Source: Syntrophomonas sp.
GTDB taxonomy: Bacteria; Bacillota; Syntrophomonadia; Syntrophomonadales; Syntrophomonadaceae
Direction: 5' to 3'
Assembly (NCBI GenBank): GCA_016841245.1
Contig: JAENZN010000003.1
Location: 174,635 to 238,634, forward strand
Length of the DNA stretch: 64,000 nt
Shown here: one piece after another, positions 29,183 to 37,459 of the stretch
How positions within the stretch are numbered: position 1 is the stretch's first letter
Layout: every line of letters starts with the position of its first letter
Made by a program: the position numbers and the translations under genes
The notes under the pieces: generated by a model
The model's database searches: none
Told to the model about the DNA's origin: nothing
What the model saw: only the letters and a program-made list of their open reading frames with translations

Positions 29183-29326
29183 AAAACACTTCACCTGCCT
29201 TGTTTATCCTTATCAATTATTATAGTCTATTAAATGATACTGCTTAACACAAACTGTTGTATATTATTAACAACAGCGTTGATAAATACTATAACAGTAA
29301 AAATTGCAGGGAACTCGGGAGGTCAG

Positions 29327-30208
29327 ATGGTAATGGGAAAAACCGTAGAATCGCTTGATATAGATGTTAACGATGTGTCTGCTACCCTGTTTGTAACCCT
29401 TTACTGTCATGCTCTGGAGAGTCAATCGAAAAATCCCATCCTTAATGACCCCATGTCAGTGGAACTTGTTCAGAGACTAAATGGGAAGCTGTACCACTCA
29501 GACCAGGTTCTATATAAGAGATTAGTACGTGGCCGGCTGGATAAAAAGTTGATCGTTCATATTGCTATAAGGGCCAAAAAGTATGATCAATATGTTCGTG
29601 ATTTCTTGAAGCACTCGCCGGAAGGAGTCATTGTAAATATCGGTTGCGGGATGGATACCCGTTTCTGGCGCATTGATAACGGACGGACCTCCTTCTACGA
29701 CCTGGATCTTCCTGAGGTGATATCTATCAAGAAAAAGCTTATCACAGAAAATGAACGCTATCATTTTATCGGATGTGACGTGCTGGACCATGACTGGATG
29801 TCAGTTCTCGACCGGCACGGCCGGGGTCCCTATCTGTTTATAGCGGAAGGGGTGTTCATGTATCTTCGTCAGCGTGATGTGAAATCTCTGGTATTAAAGC
29901 TTCAGTCGCAGTTCCCTGGTTCTGAGCTGGTATGCGAAGTATTCAATCAGGTATGGCTGCGCAAACCCTTGTTAAAGAAAATGATGGATTTCAAAATGAA
30001 AAAAGAGCTGCATTTAGGACCAGGAGCGACTTTCCATTTTGGTATCAGCAGCAGTGAAGCAATGGAGACCTGGAATCCTGGCATTCAGTTTTTGGATGAC
30101 TGGTCATATTTTGATACTGATGAAGAAAAATTAGGTTGGCTCCGCTTATTCCGCCGCTTTGAACTATTCCGGAAAACCCAGTGGACTGTTCATTATAAGT
30201 TAAATTAA
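29327..30208 (+). CDS. Leucine-carboxyl-methyltransferase-type SAM methyltransferase
   Basis: About 293 residues from ATG 29327 (GGGAGGT just before it) or 29333. SAM-binding NIGCGMDTRFWRIDNG, then the acidic FYDLDLPEVI and GPYLFIAEGVFMYL blocks, place it in the class I family that includes PPM1 and bacterial tetracenomycin-type O-methyltransferases. The substrate is unknown, often a small phenolic or polyketide compound. It stands alone after the minus-strand membrane gene. Confidence 0.87.
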   Translation: MVMGKTVESLDIDVNDVSATLFVTLYCHALESQSKNPILNDPMSVELVQRLNGKLYHSDQVLYKRLVRGRLDKKLIVHIAIRAKKYDQYVRDFLKHSPEGVIVNIGCGMDTRFWRIDNGRTSFYDLDLPEVISIKKKLITENERYHFIGCDVLDHDWMSVLDRHGRGPYLFIAEGVFMYLRQRDVKSLVLKLQSQFPGSELVCEVFNQVWLRKPLLKKMMDFKMKKELHLGPGATFHFGISSSEAMETWNPGIQFLDDWSYFDTDEEKLGWLRLFRRFELFRKTQWTVHYKLN

Positions 30209-30362
30209 ACATTTTTGCTCTCCCCGTTTTAGATGCTGTGGAAGGTTGTCGCCACACGTTATGTTACTATTGCAGGGGTTGTCAGAGGACGGGGTTGTTG
30301 ACAGCTTTTGTGTCGGAGGTATAGAAGGAAAACATCGGACGGGCATTGCTGGAGGTGATTGA

Positions 30363-30572
30363 ATGGCAGATAAGAAAATATTTTATAAAGGAATCATCTT
30401 ATCGATTCAACCAAGAATCAGGTTGATTCGTTCATTTGATGAACGGTCCCAAAACTATCTGGGTTATTCGCTGGTGATTAAAGGTGTCATTGATGATGTT
30501 GAGCGAGAGTTTTCGGTAGGCATCGGTAAGGCCGCCCAGCAGAAGCAGCAGTTTTGTAAGTATTTGAGCTGA
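30363..30572 (+). pseudogene. N-terminal half of a conserved family of unknown function, frameshifted
   Basis: 69 residues with a strong ribosome site (GGAGGTGATTGA). YYKG-like FYKGIILSIQPRIRLIRSFDERSQNYLGY and EREFSVGIGKAAQQKQQF look like the start of a ~170-aa family I recall from clostridia and deltaproteobacteria; the frame stops where that family continues with a SGE-type segment. After 30570 a shifted frame reads EVAQGVPAPMARLICLSREF, which would continue such a protein. Family membership is from memory. Confidence 0.5.
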
Positions 30573-31067
30573 GGTCGCCCAAGGTGTACCTGCTCCTATG
30601 GCTCGACTGATATGCCTGAGCAGGGAGTTCTAAACACGTTAAAAGACACAAGCCCCAGCTTAGGGGATTTTGTCTCGAAAGACCCTGGTTATGGTCTAAT
30701 TACATGATGAGGAAAAATATCTTTACCCACCTGAATGTGTTCTAAGTAATGTTTACTTGGAGATAATTATTCCGCTTGATTTTATTATTGCGGTTGCCTC
30801 ATTTCCTATATGGAGGCCGAGTCGTTCAACTGGATTAGTTGTTATAGTAGAACAAATATTACCTCCTTTTTTTATAATATTGGTAATAAAGAAATATATA
30901 CGTAATATTATTACCGGTGGGAAGGGGGTTGGTCAGGGGATACACCAACCTGTGAGTCAAGCTTCGCTTGACAGGAAACGGAGGGGACAGTCCCTGATGT
31001 TTCCCAGGGAGAAGTCATCCGCGTTTCCTTAGCAGAATTTTAGAGTGAAGTAGGGTAAAATAAAATA
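30573..31067. other. Degenerate intergenic DNA with repeat elements
   Basis: Holds a shifted remnant of the previous gene to about 30632, a REP-like copy (GGACGGGGTTGTTGACA at about 30284 lies just before), a direct repeat copy (30954-30990) and GAGGGGACAGTCCC. No credible gene beyond that. Confidence 0.45.
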
Positions 31068-31588
31068 ATGGAAGAGTTTTTTAAACAATTGTTTAGTTTC
31101 TTAACTATTGAAATAACAGTGTTTTTGACTGCGATGTTACCGGTTATTGAGCTGAGGGGGGCAATTCCGATTGGTATTTCTATGGGATTGTCACCGGTTA
31201 ATGCTGCGGTGATAAGTTTTATCGGCAGTATTATTCCGGTACCGTTTATTTTCTTTTGTGTCCGGCCGCTTTTTAATTATTTAAAGGAAACCAAGTTGTT
31301 TAAGAATGCGGTAAACAGGTTTGTCAAGCGTTCTCTGGGTAAAAGCAAAAATGTGAAAAAGTATGGAGCTTGGGGACTGGCTTTGTTTGTGGCAGTGCCG
31401 CTGCCGGGGACTGGGATTTGGACCGGGACTATTATTGCGGCCTTGCTGGATATTCGGTTTAAATGGGCTTTTTCGGCGATATTGCTGGGTAATTTGATTG
31501 CGGCGGTGGCGGTGATGGGATTGAGCAGTGGGATAGTGAGAGCGGTATCATGAGTCGAGCTGTGCTTAATAGGAAACGGAGTGGACAA
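30954..31588. repeat. Imperfect direct repeats flanking the COG2426 gene
   Basis: Copy A, 30954-30990, and copy B, 31552-31588, agree at about 30 of 37 positions. Both start GAGTC, contain AGGAAACGGAG and end GGACA; the middle pairs AGCTTCGCTTGA against AGCTGTGCTTAA. They closely bracket the gene at 31068-31553 (B overlaps its stop). Confidence 0.65.
31068..31553 (+). CDS. Small multidrug-export-type membrane protein (COG2426)
   Basis: 161 residues. LTAMLPVIELRGAIPIGISMGL at the start, then VKKYGAWGLALFVAVPLPGTGIWTGTIIAALL, are the two repeated pore-like motifs of the PF06695 family; four or five membrane spans. The transported compound is not established. The ribosome site is weak (AGGG about 15 nt upstream). 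Flanked by direct repeats. Confidence 0.85.
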   Translation: MEEFFKQLFSFLTIEITVFLTAMLPVIELRGAIPIGISMGLSPVNAAVISFIGSIIPVPFIFFCVRPLFNYLKETKLFKNAVNRFVKRSLGKSKNVKKYGAWGLALFVAVPLPGTGIWTGTIIAALLDIRFKWAFSAILLGNLIAAVAVMGLSSGIVRAVS

Positions 31589-31775
31589 AGCTGAGGTTCG
31601 GGGACAAACGGGCTGAGTCAAAGGAGTATGCTATGTAGATTCTGAGAATGCCAAAATAGCATGAAGGTCTCAGGCTAAGGAACGGGGACCCACCAAGCCT
31701 TTGAGGAGCTTGGTGCCAGGAATGTTCCAATAGTGCGTGACAGGGGGACAGTCATCCGGTTTACTGTTATGAGAG

Positions 31776-31828
31776 GCTTAGTTTGCTATAGTGGAGAGGC
31801 CAAACCCGTTCCCATCCCGAACACAGCA
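31776..31828 (+). pseudogene. Truncated 5S rRNA gene fragment
   Basis: About 45 nt from 31785 (GCTATAGTGGAGAGGCC, then ACCCGTTCCCATCCCGAAC and ACAGC) match bacterial 5S rRNA positions of roughly 10-55, differing at only a few bases (A for C or G). The 3' half, including the TTAAGC and GATGGTA segments, is missing. No 16S, 23S or tRNA neighbours. It ends just before the NTPase gene. Confidence 0.8.
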
Positions 31829-31851
31829 TTTTTATGGGAAGAAGATGAACT

Positions 31852-32334
31852 GTGATTTATTTAATTACTGGTGATCTGGACTCCGGGAAGACTACTAAAA
31901 TGCGGGAGATCTATCGTGGTGCAGTGCCTGGTTCAGGGGATGGCTTTGTAAGCCGCAAAATTTATCAGGGATCGGAAGGCTGTATCGGTTATGAATTGGA
32001 AAGACTTAGCAGTGGCGAAAAGCATGGTCTGGTGCGGCTGGCAAGTCACTATAATGATGATTTTGACGAAGCTTTTAGATATGATCGTTTCATATTCTCT
32101 CAAGCTGGCTTTTGCTTTGGGGAGAGCATTATAGAGGAGCTGCTGCTGGATGAAAACATCCAGGACATATACATAGATGAGATAGGGCCGGTAGAGCTGA
32201 AGGGGCAGGGTTTCTGCAGTATACTACATAAAGCTTTACAGAGCGATAAGAATATATATCTGACGGTAAGAAGCAAATGTCTGCAGGAGGTCATCGAGAA
32301 ATTCTTAGGGACAGCTCAACACATATTTTTCTAA
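31852..32334 (+). CDS. THEP1-like P-loop nucleoside-triphosphatase
   Basis: 160 residues from GTG 31852 (GGGAAGAAG upstream). Walker A is at the very start (ITGDLDSGKTTKM), followed by GFVSRKIYQG, the aspartate-rich DIYIDEIGPVELKGQGF (Walker B), and LTVRSKCLQEV. It resembles the small NTPases of the THEP1/DUF2478 type. Cellular role unknown. Confidence 0.75.
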   Translation: MIYLITGDLDSGKTTKMREIYRGAVPGSGDGFVSRKIYQGSEGCIGYELERLSSGEKHGLVRLASHYNDDFDEAFRYDRFIFSQAGFCFGESIIEELLLDENIQDIYIDEIGPVELKGQGFCSILHKALQSDKNIYLTVRSKCLQEVIEKFLGTAQHIFF

Positions 32335-32412
32335 TCTGCTCATAGGCCGGGGATATGATGGGTATCCGGCGGCTCTGGGCAGAGTGGGCATCAGAGCCTA
32401 TTAAGTGCGCAC

Positions 32413-32446
32413 TGCCCTGTTTAAGCGGCTTAAGGGCGGTTTTTTT
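32413..32446 (+). terminator. Intrinsic terminator
   Basis: GCCCTGTTTAAG and CTTAAGGGC pair around GCGG with a bulge, then GGTTTTTTT. It ends the NTPase transcript and holds the stop codon of the antisense relic below. Confidence 0.75.
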
Positions 32447-32963
32447 ACTTCTGAGCCGAATAATCCGTAATGGAACCAGTATTTAATAGTATACCCTGGG
32501 CGGATAGCTCCAGCAGCAGCCCGGGGTTTTTGTTTATACGGGTGTTTCTTTCCGGGTGAGCAAGAATCGGGGTGATACCCTGCAGTTGAAGTTCATACAT
32601 CACCTGGCTGGTGTAGTTCGGGACATACGCAGCCGGGAGTTCCAGCAGCAGGCAGCGGCCGCTATCGTTTCAATCATCAATTCTCTCCGCAGATAACACT
32701 GGGGCAGATCAGGTTCCAGTCTTACTTCAGCTCCGGGCAGTACCAGCAGGGGTATATTTTCGTTTTCAATTCATTTATTTAGTTCCTGCAGTGCAGATCG
32801 AATTTCTTCTTTCTTATTATCATAGATGCCGCTTATTATATGGAGCAGCAATTGCAGTAATACCATCTGCTGCTGCTATTTTAATCATTTCCAGGGTTTG
32901 TGTTATGTCCCGTGAACCATCATCGGGTCCGGGCAGGATATGGGAATGAGTGCCTATAAACAT
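32445..32963 (-). pseudogene. CpsB/CapC-type PHP tyrosine phosphatase, disrupted
   Basis: The ATG at 32963 (GGGGG upstream) opens MFIGTHSHILPGPDDGSRD then ITQTLEMIKIAAADGITAIAA, the metal-binding N-terminus of CpsB-like PHP phosphatases (HxHxLPGxDDG). The frame then breaks. Other frames continue the same protein: GIYDNKKEEIRSALQELNK, stop TGA, IENENIPLLVLPGAEVRLEP, and finally GRCLLLELPAAYVPNY, LQGITPILAHPERNTR and LLNTGSI. At least one internal stop and two shifts, and the C-terminal third is missing. An intact family member controls capsule tyrosine kinases. Confidence 0.85.
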
Positions 32964-33245
32964 ATGTTTACCCCCATGTATTTTGGCACTGGCAATTGTT
33001 AACAATAAAGCAATCATTAGTAAAGATTATAACTCTAATGCTCCGGTTCGGATATCATATATTTCCTGGACAGGGGGCAGGTCCCTTATCCCGGGAAAAG
33101 CGGGACAAGAAACCTGTCGCCTCCCGTACCCATTGCCTCAAATAATATAATATATGTGATATGTGGAAATAAATAACAGGATTTTCCACATTAATGGAGA
33201 ATAAGTAAATTCGAGGAATCAAACGAAAGGAGAATCGACTTAAGA

Positions 33246-33998
33246 ATGAAATCCATAGGAAGGTTAGTGATGTTAAGCGGACCGTCTTGTGTGGGGAAAG
33301 GTTCGCTGTGTAATGCTTTGCGCATTTTTTACCCTGAATTGTATGAGAATTTGCATAAGCTGGTTTTATACAACAGCCGGTCACCCCGTCCTGGTGAAGG
33401 TGAGGGTTTAGACTATTATTTCCGCTCTCGGGAGGAAATGGAAAAGATGAGGGACCGGGATAATTTCATGTTAATAGAGGTGCGTGGGGATCTGCAGGGA
33501 TTGGATGTTAAAGAACTGCTCCGTATCCTGGAGCAGGGGCAGGATGTGCTTTTCGAAGGAAATCCTTTTATTCCAGAGGCTTTATGGAATTTGCCCCAGA
33601 TGTCGGAGGTGCCTACCTTAAAAGTTTTTATATCACCTATATCACAGAATGAAATACTATGGCTGAAGTTACTGGAGGCCGACATACCTGCTATAGTAAT
33701 AGATGCTATGCGCCGCAAGCTGCTGCGCAGGACCCAGAGACAAAAAGGCATACTGTCATTTAAAGACCTGGAGAATATAAAAGAGCGTTCCAATAGTGCT
33801 TCCGCTGAGCTGTGCCTGGCCTGCCATTTTGACTGGGTTATTCCTAATCATGACGGTGAAGACAGTGAGAACTGGACCGCCTTTAATTACCCAGTAGGTG
33901 ATGCGTTCAGGGCACTGCAGACTTTCGCATCCATACTGCAGGGAGAAGAACCTGCCTGTTGGGCGGAACACTGGGGACCAGACCTGTGGGCGGTATAA
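33246..33998 (+). CDS. Guanylate-kinase-like P-loop protein
   Basis: 250 residues. The P-loop GPSCVGKGSL and YNSRSPRPGEGEGLDYYF (the TR.PRxGExxGxDYxF motif of guanylate kinase, with S for T) are at the N-terminus. The later region differs from Gmk: it lacks the usual YxxL and RL sites and extends about 50 residues, ending Trp-rich. Guanylate kinase activity is uncertain; it may be a divergent NMP kinase. AAAGGAGAATCG precedes the start. Confidence 0.75.
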   Translation: MKSIGRLVMLSGPSCVGKGSLCNALRIFYPELYENLHKLVLYNSRSPRPGEGEGLDYYFRSREEMEKMRDRDNFMLIEVRGDLQGLDVKELLRILEQGQDVLFEGNPFIPEALWNLPQMSEVPTLKVFISPISQNEILWLKLLEADIPAIVIDAMRRKLLRRTQRQKGILSFKDLENIKERSNSASAELCLACHFDWVIPNHDGEDSENWTAFNYPVGDAFRALQTFASILQGEEPACWAEHWGPDLWAV

Positions 33999-34069
33999 GC
34001 CTTTGTTAATAGGGACGATTCTGTTGGTCATTTTTTTAAGTGGTATTTCTCAAGGGCGGTTTATATAGT

Positions 34070-34669
34070 TTATTTCCAGCCATATTCTCCTTTGAATTCA
34101 ACGAAACGTACTTCTCCCAGGGATGTCTTTTGAATTTGTTGGTTTTCATTTTTGGTAAGCATAAAGAGTTCCTGGTTATAGCTGGGGCCGACGGGGATAA
34201 TCATTTTGCCCCCCGGTGTTAACTGCTGAATCAGTTTTTCTGGGGTTTTCCCGGCGGCAGCAGTTACCATGATACGGTCATAAGGGGCAAATTCTTCCCA
34301 GCCCTGGCTGCCATCTGCTGTCTGGAAGGAGATATTATCATATCCCAGGGACTGCAGCCTTTTCCTGGCTTTGTCGGCCAGTTCCGGAATTCTTTCCACC
34401 GTGTAAACCTGGCCGGCGAACTCTGCTAAAAATGCGGTCTGGTAACCGGAACCGGTTCCAATTTCCAGAACCCGGCAGTCTTTATTCAAATCGAGTTGAA
34501 GGGTCATATAGAGCACTAGGGTAGGCTGCGAAATAGTCTGATTAAAACCTATGGGGAGGGGATGATCTTTAGCAGCCAAATTCTGAAATTCACGGTCCAC
34601 AAATAAACTGCGATCCAGTTTAAGAAAAAATTCATAAATATCAGCTTCCAAACTGTTGTTTTCAGACAT
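34070..34669 (-). CDS. pcm: Protein-L-isoaspartate O-methyltransferase
   Basis: Repairs isoaspartyl residues by methylating them with SAM. 199 residues, within the family's 200-220. PLPIGFNQTISQPTLVLYMTLQL is the characteristic motif before VLEIGTGSGYQTAFLAE (SAM loop), VYTVERIPEL and DRIMVTAAAGKTPEKLIQQL. The ATG follows AGGAGGGA. Confidence 0.94.
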   Translation of the reverse strand: MSENNSLEADIYEFFLKLDRSLFVDREFQNLAAKDHPLPIGFNQTISQPTLVLYMTLQLDLNKDCRVLEIGTGSGYQTAFLAEFAGQVYTVERIPELADKARKRLQSLGYDNISFQTADGSQGWEEFAPYDRIMVTAAAGKTPEKLIQQLTPGGKMIIPVGPSYNQELFMLTKNENQQIQKTSLGEVRFVEFKGEYGWK

Positions 34670-34988
34670 TTCGTAATCCCTCCTTCCTTTTTATTTTAAC
34701 CTAAAATATTACAATAACACAGGGTGACGCTTCAAATAAACTCTTTTCGAAAAAATACTTACTCCATCTTTTATTTTATTTTGCAGCTCTCAAAAATAAA
34801 ATCGGTGAAAAAATTTAGCAAATCGTGTGCCCCCAAAACGCATATAGGGAATATTCGTTCCCCGGGCACACAAAACCATAATCTTTCATAAAATTAGAAG
34901 GAGAGCAGTTTTAAAAAATGAAGCAGGATAAAACTGCTTAGCGAAGTTTAAGACTGAAGCTGCAGGAAAAATTTGAGGAGGATTTAAA
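34670..34988. other. Intergenic with a leader hairpin and tiny ORF
   Basis: GAAGGAGAGCAG precedes a 7-codon ORF at 34918-34941 (MKQDKTA, stop TAG). AGCAGTTTT (34904-34912) and AAAACTGCT (34930-34938) pair across it. It lies 50 nt before the XRE regulator and may be an operator or leader. The rest is AT-rich. Confidence 0.45.
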
Positions 34989-35696
34989 ATGGAAAAAATA
35001 TATAGCGATATCGCTTTGCGGATAAAAAAAGTACGAAAGCAAAGGAAGCTGACCCAGAAGAAACTGGGTGAAATGATAAACATACCCCGGGCCACCCTGG
35101 CCAACTATGAGATCGGGAGGAAACGCATTCCCCTGCATCACCTGCAGGCATTGGAGCAGGCCTTGAAATGCAATCTGTACCCGCACCTGGGGCAGATACC
35201 TGCTGCAGCCGTAATTGAAAACCACCTGGCCTCCCTGGCCGGCTTACTGGCTGATGCCAGGTACCTGCCCACCATCCCCCGGCTCAGCTTCGAAGGATTG
35301 AACGGCATGGATCTCAGAGGACAGCGGCTCCTGCCCTTTCCGGAAGTAGCCGCAAAAGAAGCCGACTTCGCTATCGCCACCGGTAATAAAGAAAGCATGA
35401 ACATGTACCTGTTGAAGAAAGGGGGGAGTCCGGAAACAGAAGACCTGGTCTGTGTGGAAAAAAAAGAATATATACCCGAGGAGAAAAACTATGAGACCAG
35501 CTACACCATAGAAAAATTCCAAGAATACCTGCAGTACAAAAAAGAAATCCGGGAATTAAAATTCCAGAGCAGGCAGGTCAAAAGAGTCATCGGGATAGTA
35601 AAAGGAGTACTGCAGACCGGCAAATTCATGCCCCTATCCACCGTGAAATATATCAACATCAATGCGGCATCTATACACTCATTATCCAACCCCTGA
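34989..35696 (+). CDS. XRE-family transcriptional regulator
   Basis: 235 residues. The N-terminal Cro/CI helix-turn-helix (about 8-62) reads IKKVRKQRKLTQKKLGEMINIPRATLANYEIGRKRIP. The remaining 170 residues lack a recognised domain; a coiled, Lys/Glu-rich region follows (YLQYKKEIRELKFQSRQVKRVIG). GAGGAGGAT precedes the ATG. A self-regulating operator may lie in the leader hairpin. Confidence 0.85.
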   Translation: MEKIYSDIALRIKKVRKQRKLTQKKLGEMINIPRATLANYEIGRKRIPLHHLQALEQALKCNLYPHLGQIPAAAVIENHLASLAGLLADARYLPTIPRLSFEGLNGMDLRGQRLLPFPEVAAKEADFAIATGNKESMNMYLLKKGGSPETEDLVCVEKKEYIPEEKNYETSYTIEKFQEYLQYKKEIRELKFQSRQVKRVIGIVKGVLQTGKFMPLSTVKYININAASIHSLSNP

Positions 35697-35724
35697 AGAA
35701 CCGTCCAACCGTCCCCTTGATTCC

Positions 35725-36639
35725 CTACCCCTTTTTCAGTTCGGTCAGGGGTGCGAAACGATACCCTTGCTTTTTTATATCTTTTATAACCCGGTCCAAT
35801 ATTTGGGTATTGGTGGATGAAACCGCATGCAGGAGGATGATTTCTCCGTTATGAGTACCCTGCATGATTTTCTGGTAGGAAGCTTCCGGGTCGGGTTGTT
35901 GATCTACTAACCAGTCTTGATAAGCGAAGCTCCAGAATATAGTCTTATAGCCCAATTCCTCTGTCATCTGCAGGCTTTTTTCACTGTATTCTCCCCGGGG
36001 CGGGCGGAAAAATTTAGGCATTTCTTTGCCGGTCAGATCCTGGAAAGATCTGGCAACATCGGTAATTTCACGATTGAATTCTTTGGAGTTACTAGCTTTG
36101 GCAGGCATGGAAGGATGGGTTTGGCTGTGATTGCCTACGATATGTCCCTCAGCCACCATCCGCTTGATCAGCTCCGGATTGCCGGTAACATAAGGCCCGG
36201 TGACAAAAAAGGCCGCTGGAACCTGATTGGCTTTTAATACATCTAGTATCTCAGGGGTGTAGCCGTTTTCATAGCCTTCATCAAAGGTTAAAAATATGAC
36301 TTTTTCTTTGCTGCCTATATAATAAGCATCATAATCGGCCAGATTAAAACCTATATCATTATTTATTCCCGGAGTTTTATGGTCACTGTTGCGAACAAAA
36401 TACCAGTTCAAGGTTTGGCTTCCAATGTTAACCAGTTGGCTAGGAACATTATCATCCGGAAGGGCTTCCGCTGATTGGGCCTGCTGTTCGGAAGGCTGAA
36501 CAGTTTCCTGGGGTGTTGGCGCTGGATCTTCTATATCTTTTACTACCGTCTGCTTTTGGCAGCTGGCCAGTCCCAGTAATGAAATCAGAATAATAGCAAT
36601 AATAAAGGACTGTGATATTTTCTTCATAAGCTGCTGCAT
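35725..36639 (-). CDS. Polysaccharide deacetylase lipoprotein (PdaA-like)
   Basis: Removes N-acetyl groups from peptidoglycan muramic acid or chitin-like polymer at the cell surface. 304 residues. N-terminal lipobox LLGLASC (Cys about 27) marks a lipoprotein. The NodB core has FLTFDEGYENGYTPEIL (catalytic Asp and metal site), GHIVGNHSQTHPSMP (HxxxH) and FFRPPRGEYSEKS. The arrangement matches the PdaA muramic delta-lactam deacetylases of spore cortex. Confidence 0.9.
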   Translation of the reverse strand: MQQLMKKISQSFIIAIILISLLGLASCQKQTVVKDIEDPAPTPQETVQPSEQQAQSAEALPDDNVPSQLVNIGSQTLNWYFVRNSDHKTPGINNDIGFNLADYDAYYIGSKEKVIFLTFDEGYENGYTPEILDVLKANQVPAAFFVTGPYVTGNPELIKRMVAEGHIVGNHSQTHPSMPAKASNSKEFNREITDVARSFQDLTGKEMPKFFRPPRGEYSEKSLQMTEELGYKTIFWSFAYQDWLVDQQPDPEASYQKIMQGTHNGEIILLHAVSSTNTQILDRVIKDIKKQGYRFAPLTELKKG

Positions 36640-36720
36640 CCTTTCTTATATAAAGCCGGTGACAATAAATAGAAACATTTATAGTTTATACTCTTTTCCC
36701 TGTTTTTATCTTACCTGATT

Positions 36721-36885
36721 TATGCAGAAAGTGAACCTCGTATACATTATCCGGGTGCGTTTTATCATGTGATTTCCAGAGGCAATAACCGAAAGTGGAT
36801 ATTTAAGAATGAAGAAGAAAAGAGTCAATACCTGTTAATAATGGAAAAGTATACAAAACGGTTCCACGTGTTGGATGCCATATAG
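36721..36885 (+). pseudogene. REP-associated tyrosine (Y1) transposase fragment
   Basis: In frame, about 54 residues read PRIHYPGAFYHVISRGNNRK, then WIFKNEEEKSQYLLIMEKY and TKRFHVLDAI, stop. This is the N-terminus of IS200-like REP-associated transposases (typically PRxxYPGAxYHVxxRGNxRxxIFxxxxDxxxFLxxL). The usual next part, with the GNHxHLL metal motif, is missing. It meets the zinc-ribbon gene tail to tail and probably truncated it. Confidence 0.82.
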
Positions 36886-36967
36886 CTGTATTGATAGTTT
36901 GGCTGCCGCATTCGGGACAGAAAATCGCATCATTTGGTAATCTATTTCTGCAGTTCTGGCAGAACAT
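36803..36967 (-). CDS. Small zinc-ribbon protein, truncated
   Basis: 54 residues from ATG 36967 (GGGGAGTGATCTT upstream). It begins MFCQNCRNRLPNDAIFCPECG, the same zinc ribbon as in the 15 kb gene pair; residues after about 30 are the antisense of the transposase fragment and look random. The parent gene was probably longer. Confidence 0.6.
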   Translation of the reverse strand: MFCQNCRNRLPNDAIFCPECGSQTINTAIWHPTRGTVLYTFPLLTGIDSFLLHS

Positions 36968-37164
36968 AAGATCACTCCCCATAACATATATATTAGAGTG
37001 TACTATAATTATCAAAAATTATAGTAAGAATTGGAAGATATTCTGAAATTGTAAAACATTTGATGACACAAAGGGGATATTTTTGCGGGTCATATTAATA
37101 AATTGAAAAGTCAAAAAAAGGGTTTTGGAGCATGTATGTTAAATAATTATGGTACAATGTTAAA

Positions 37165-37327
37165 AGATCGTTCTTAAGATTCGTTAGGAATCTAGCATTT
37201 AGCAAACGGGATTATGAAGATCCTGCAGCTTTGGCGATCTAAATTCAAATAATTAAAACTGCATGTATACCGTAGAAACCACGAAGGTGAAATTGCCAGA
37301 AGGCAGATTTGCTTTCGTTTTTTTGTC
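37165..37327 (+). promoter_or_regulatory. Structured leader with terminator before the hydrogenase operon (riboswitch candidate)
   Basis: AGATCG (37165-37170) and CGATCT (37235-37240) close a domain with two inner hairpins: AGATTC/GAATCT (37177-37193) and GGAT/ATCC (37209-37223). An A-rich spacer leads to a long hairpin (ACGAAGGTGAAATTGCC with GGCAGATTTGCTTTCGT, 16 of 17 paired including four G-U) and TTTTTTT (37281-37327). A -10-like TACAAT lies at 37153. This has the layout of a metabolite- or protein-controlled attenuator. No class recognised; not a T-box, and not a clear c-di-GMP aptamer. Confidence 0.65.
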
Positions 37328-37423
37328 TGTTGTTATAGATAGATCGGATTGGGATTATTCACGGAGGTGAGGTTTTTAATAGTGTATTTTCCGTCAATTT
37401 AACTGGTAGGAAGGGGGACGAGT

Positions 37424-37459
37424 TTGAGTACCGTTAAAGCTCCAGGAAATAGGATTTAG
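37424..37459 (+). pseudogene. Duplicated remnant of the hydrogenase 5' end
   Basis: TTG AGT ACC GTT, preceded by GGAAGGGGGACGAGT, mirrors the true start TTG AGT ACA GTT at 37600 with GGGGAGGG upstream. Eleven codons (MSTVKAPGNRI) then a stop. The ~90 nt before both starts also resemble each other (GGATTGGGATT, GAGGTGA). Confidence 0.6.

Noticed and set aside
30757..31032. 91-aa plus-strand ORF
   Set aside because: It spans repeat copies and has no start site or family resemblance.
31741..31851. Complete 5S rRNA gene
   Set aside because: Only its first ~45 nt can be aligned; the remainder has diverged or is missing.
33055..33384. 109-aa minus-strand ORF opposite the kinase-like gene
   Set aside because: Shadow of the real plus-strand gene and its upstream repeats.
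37141..37330. T-box or c-di-GMP-I riboswitch
   Set aside because: There is no GGGTGGNACCGCG element; the GCAAAC word resembles the c-di-GMP aptamer but the GACGCAAAGC segment is missing.
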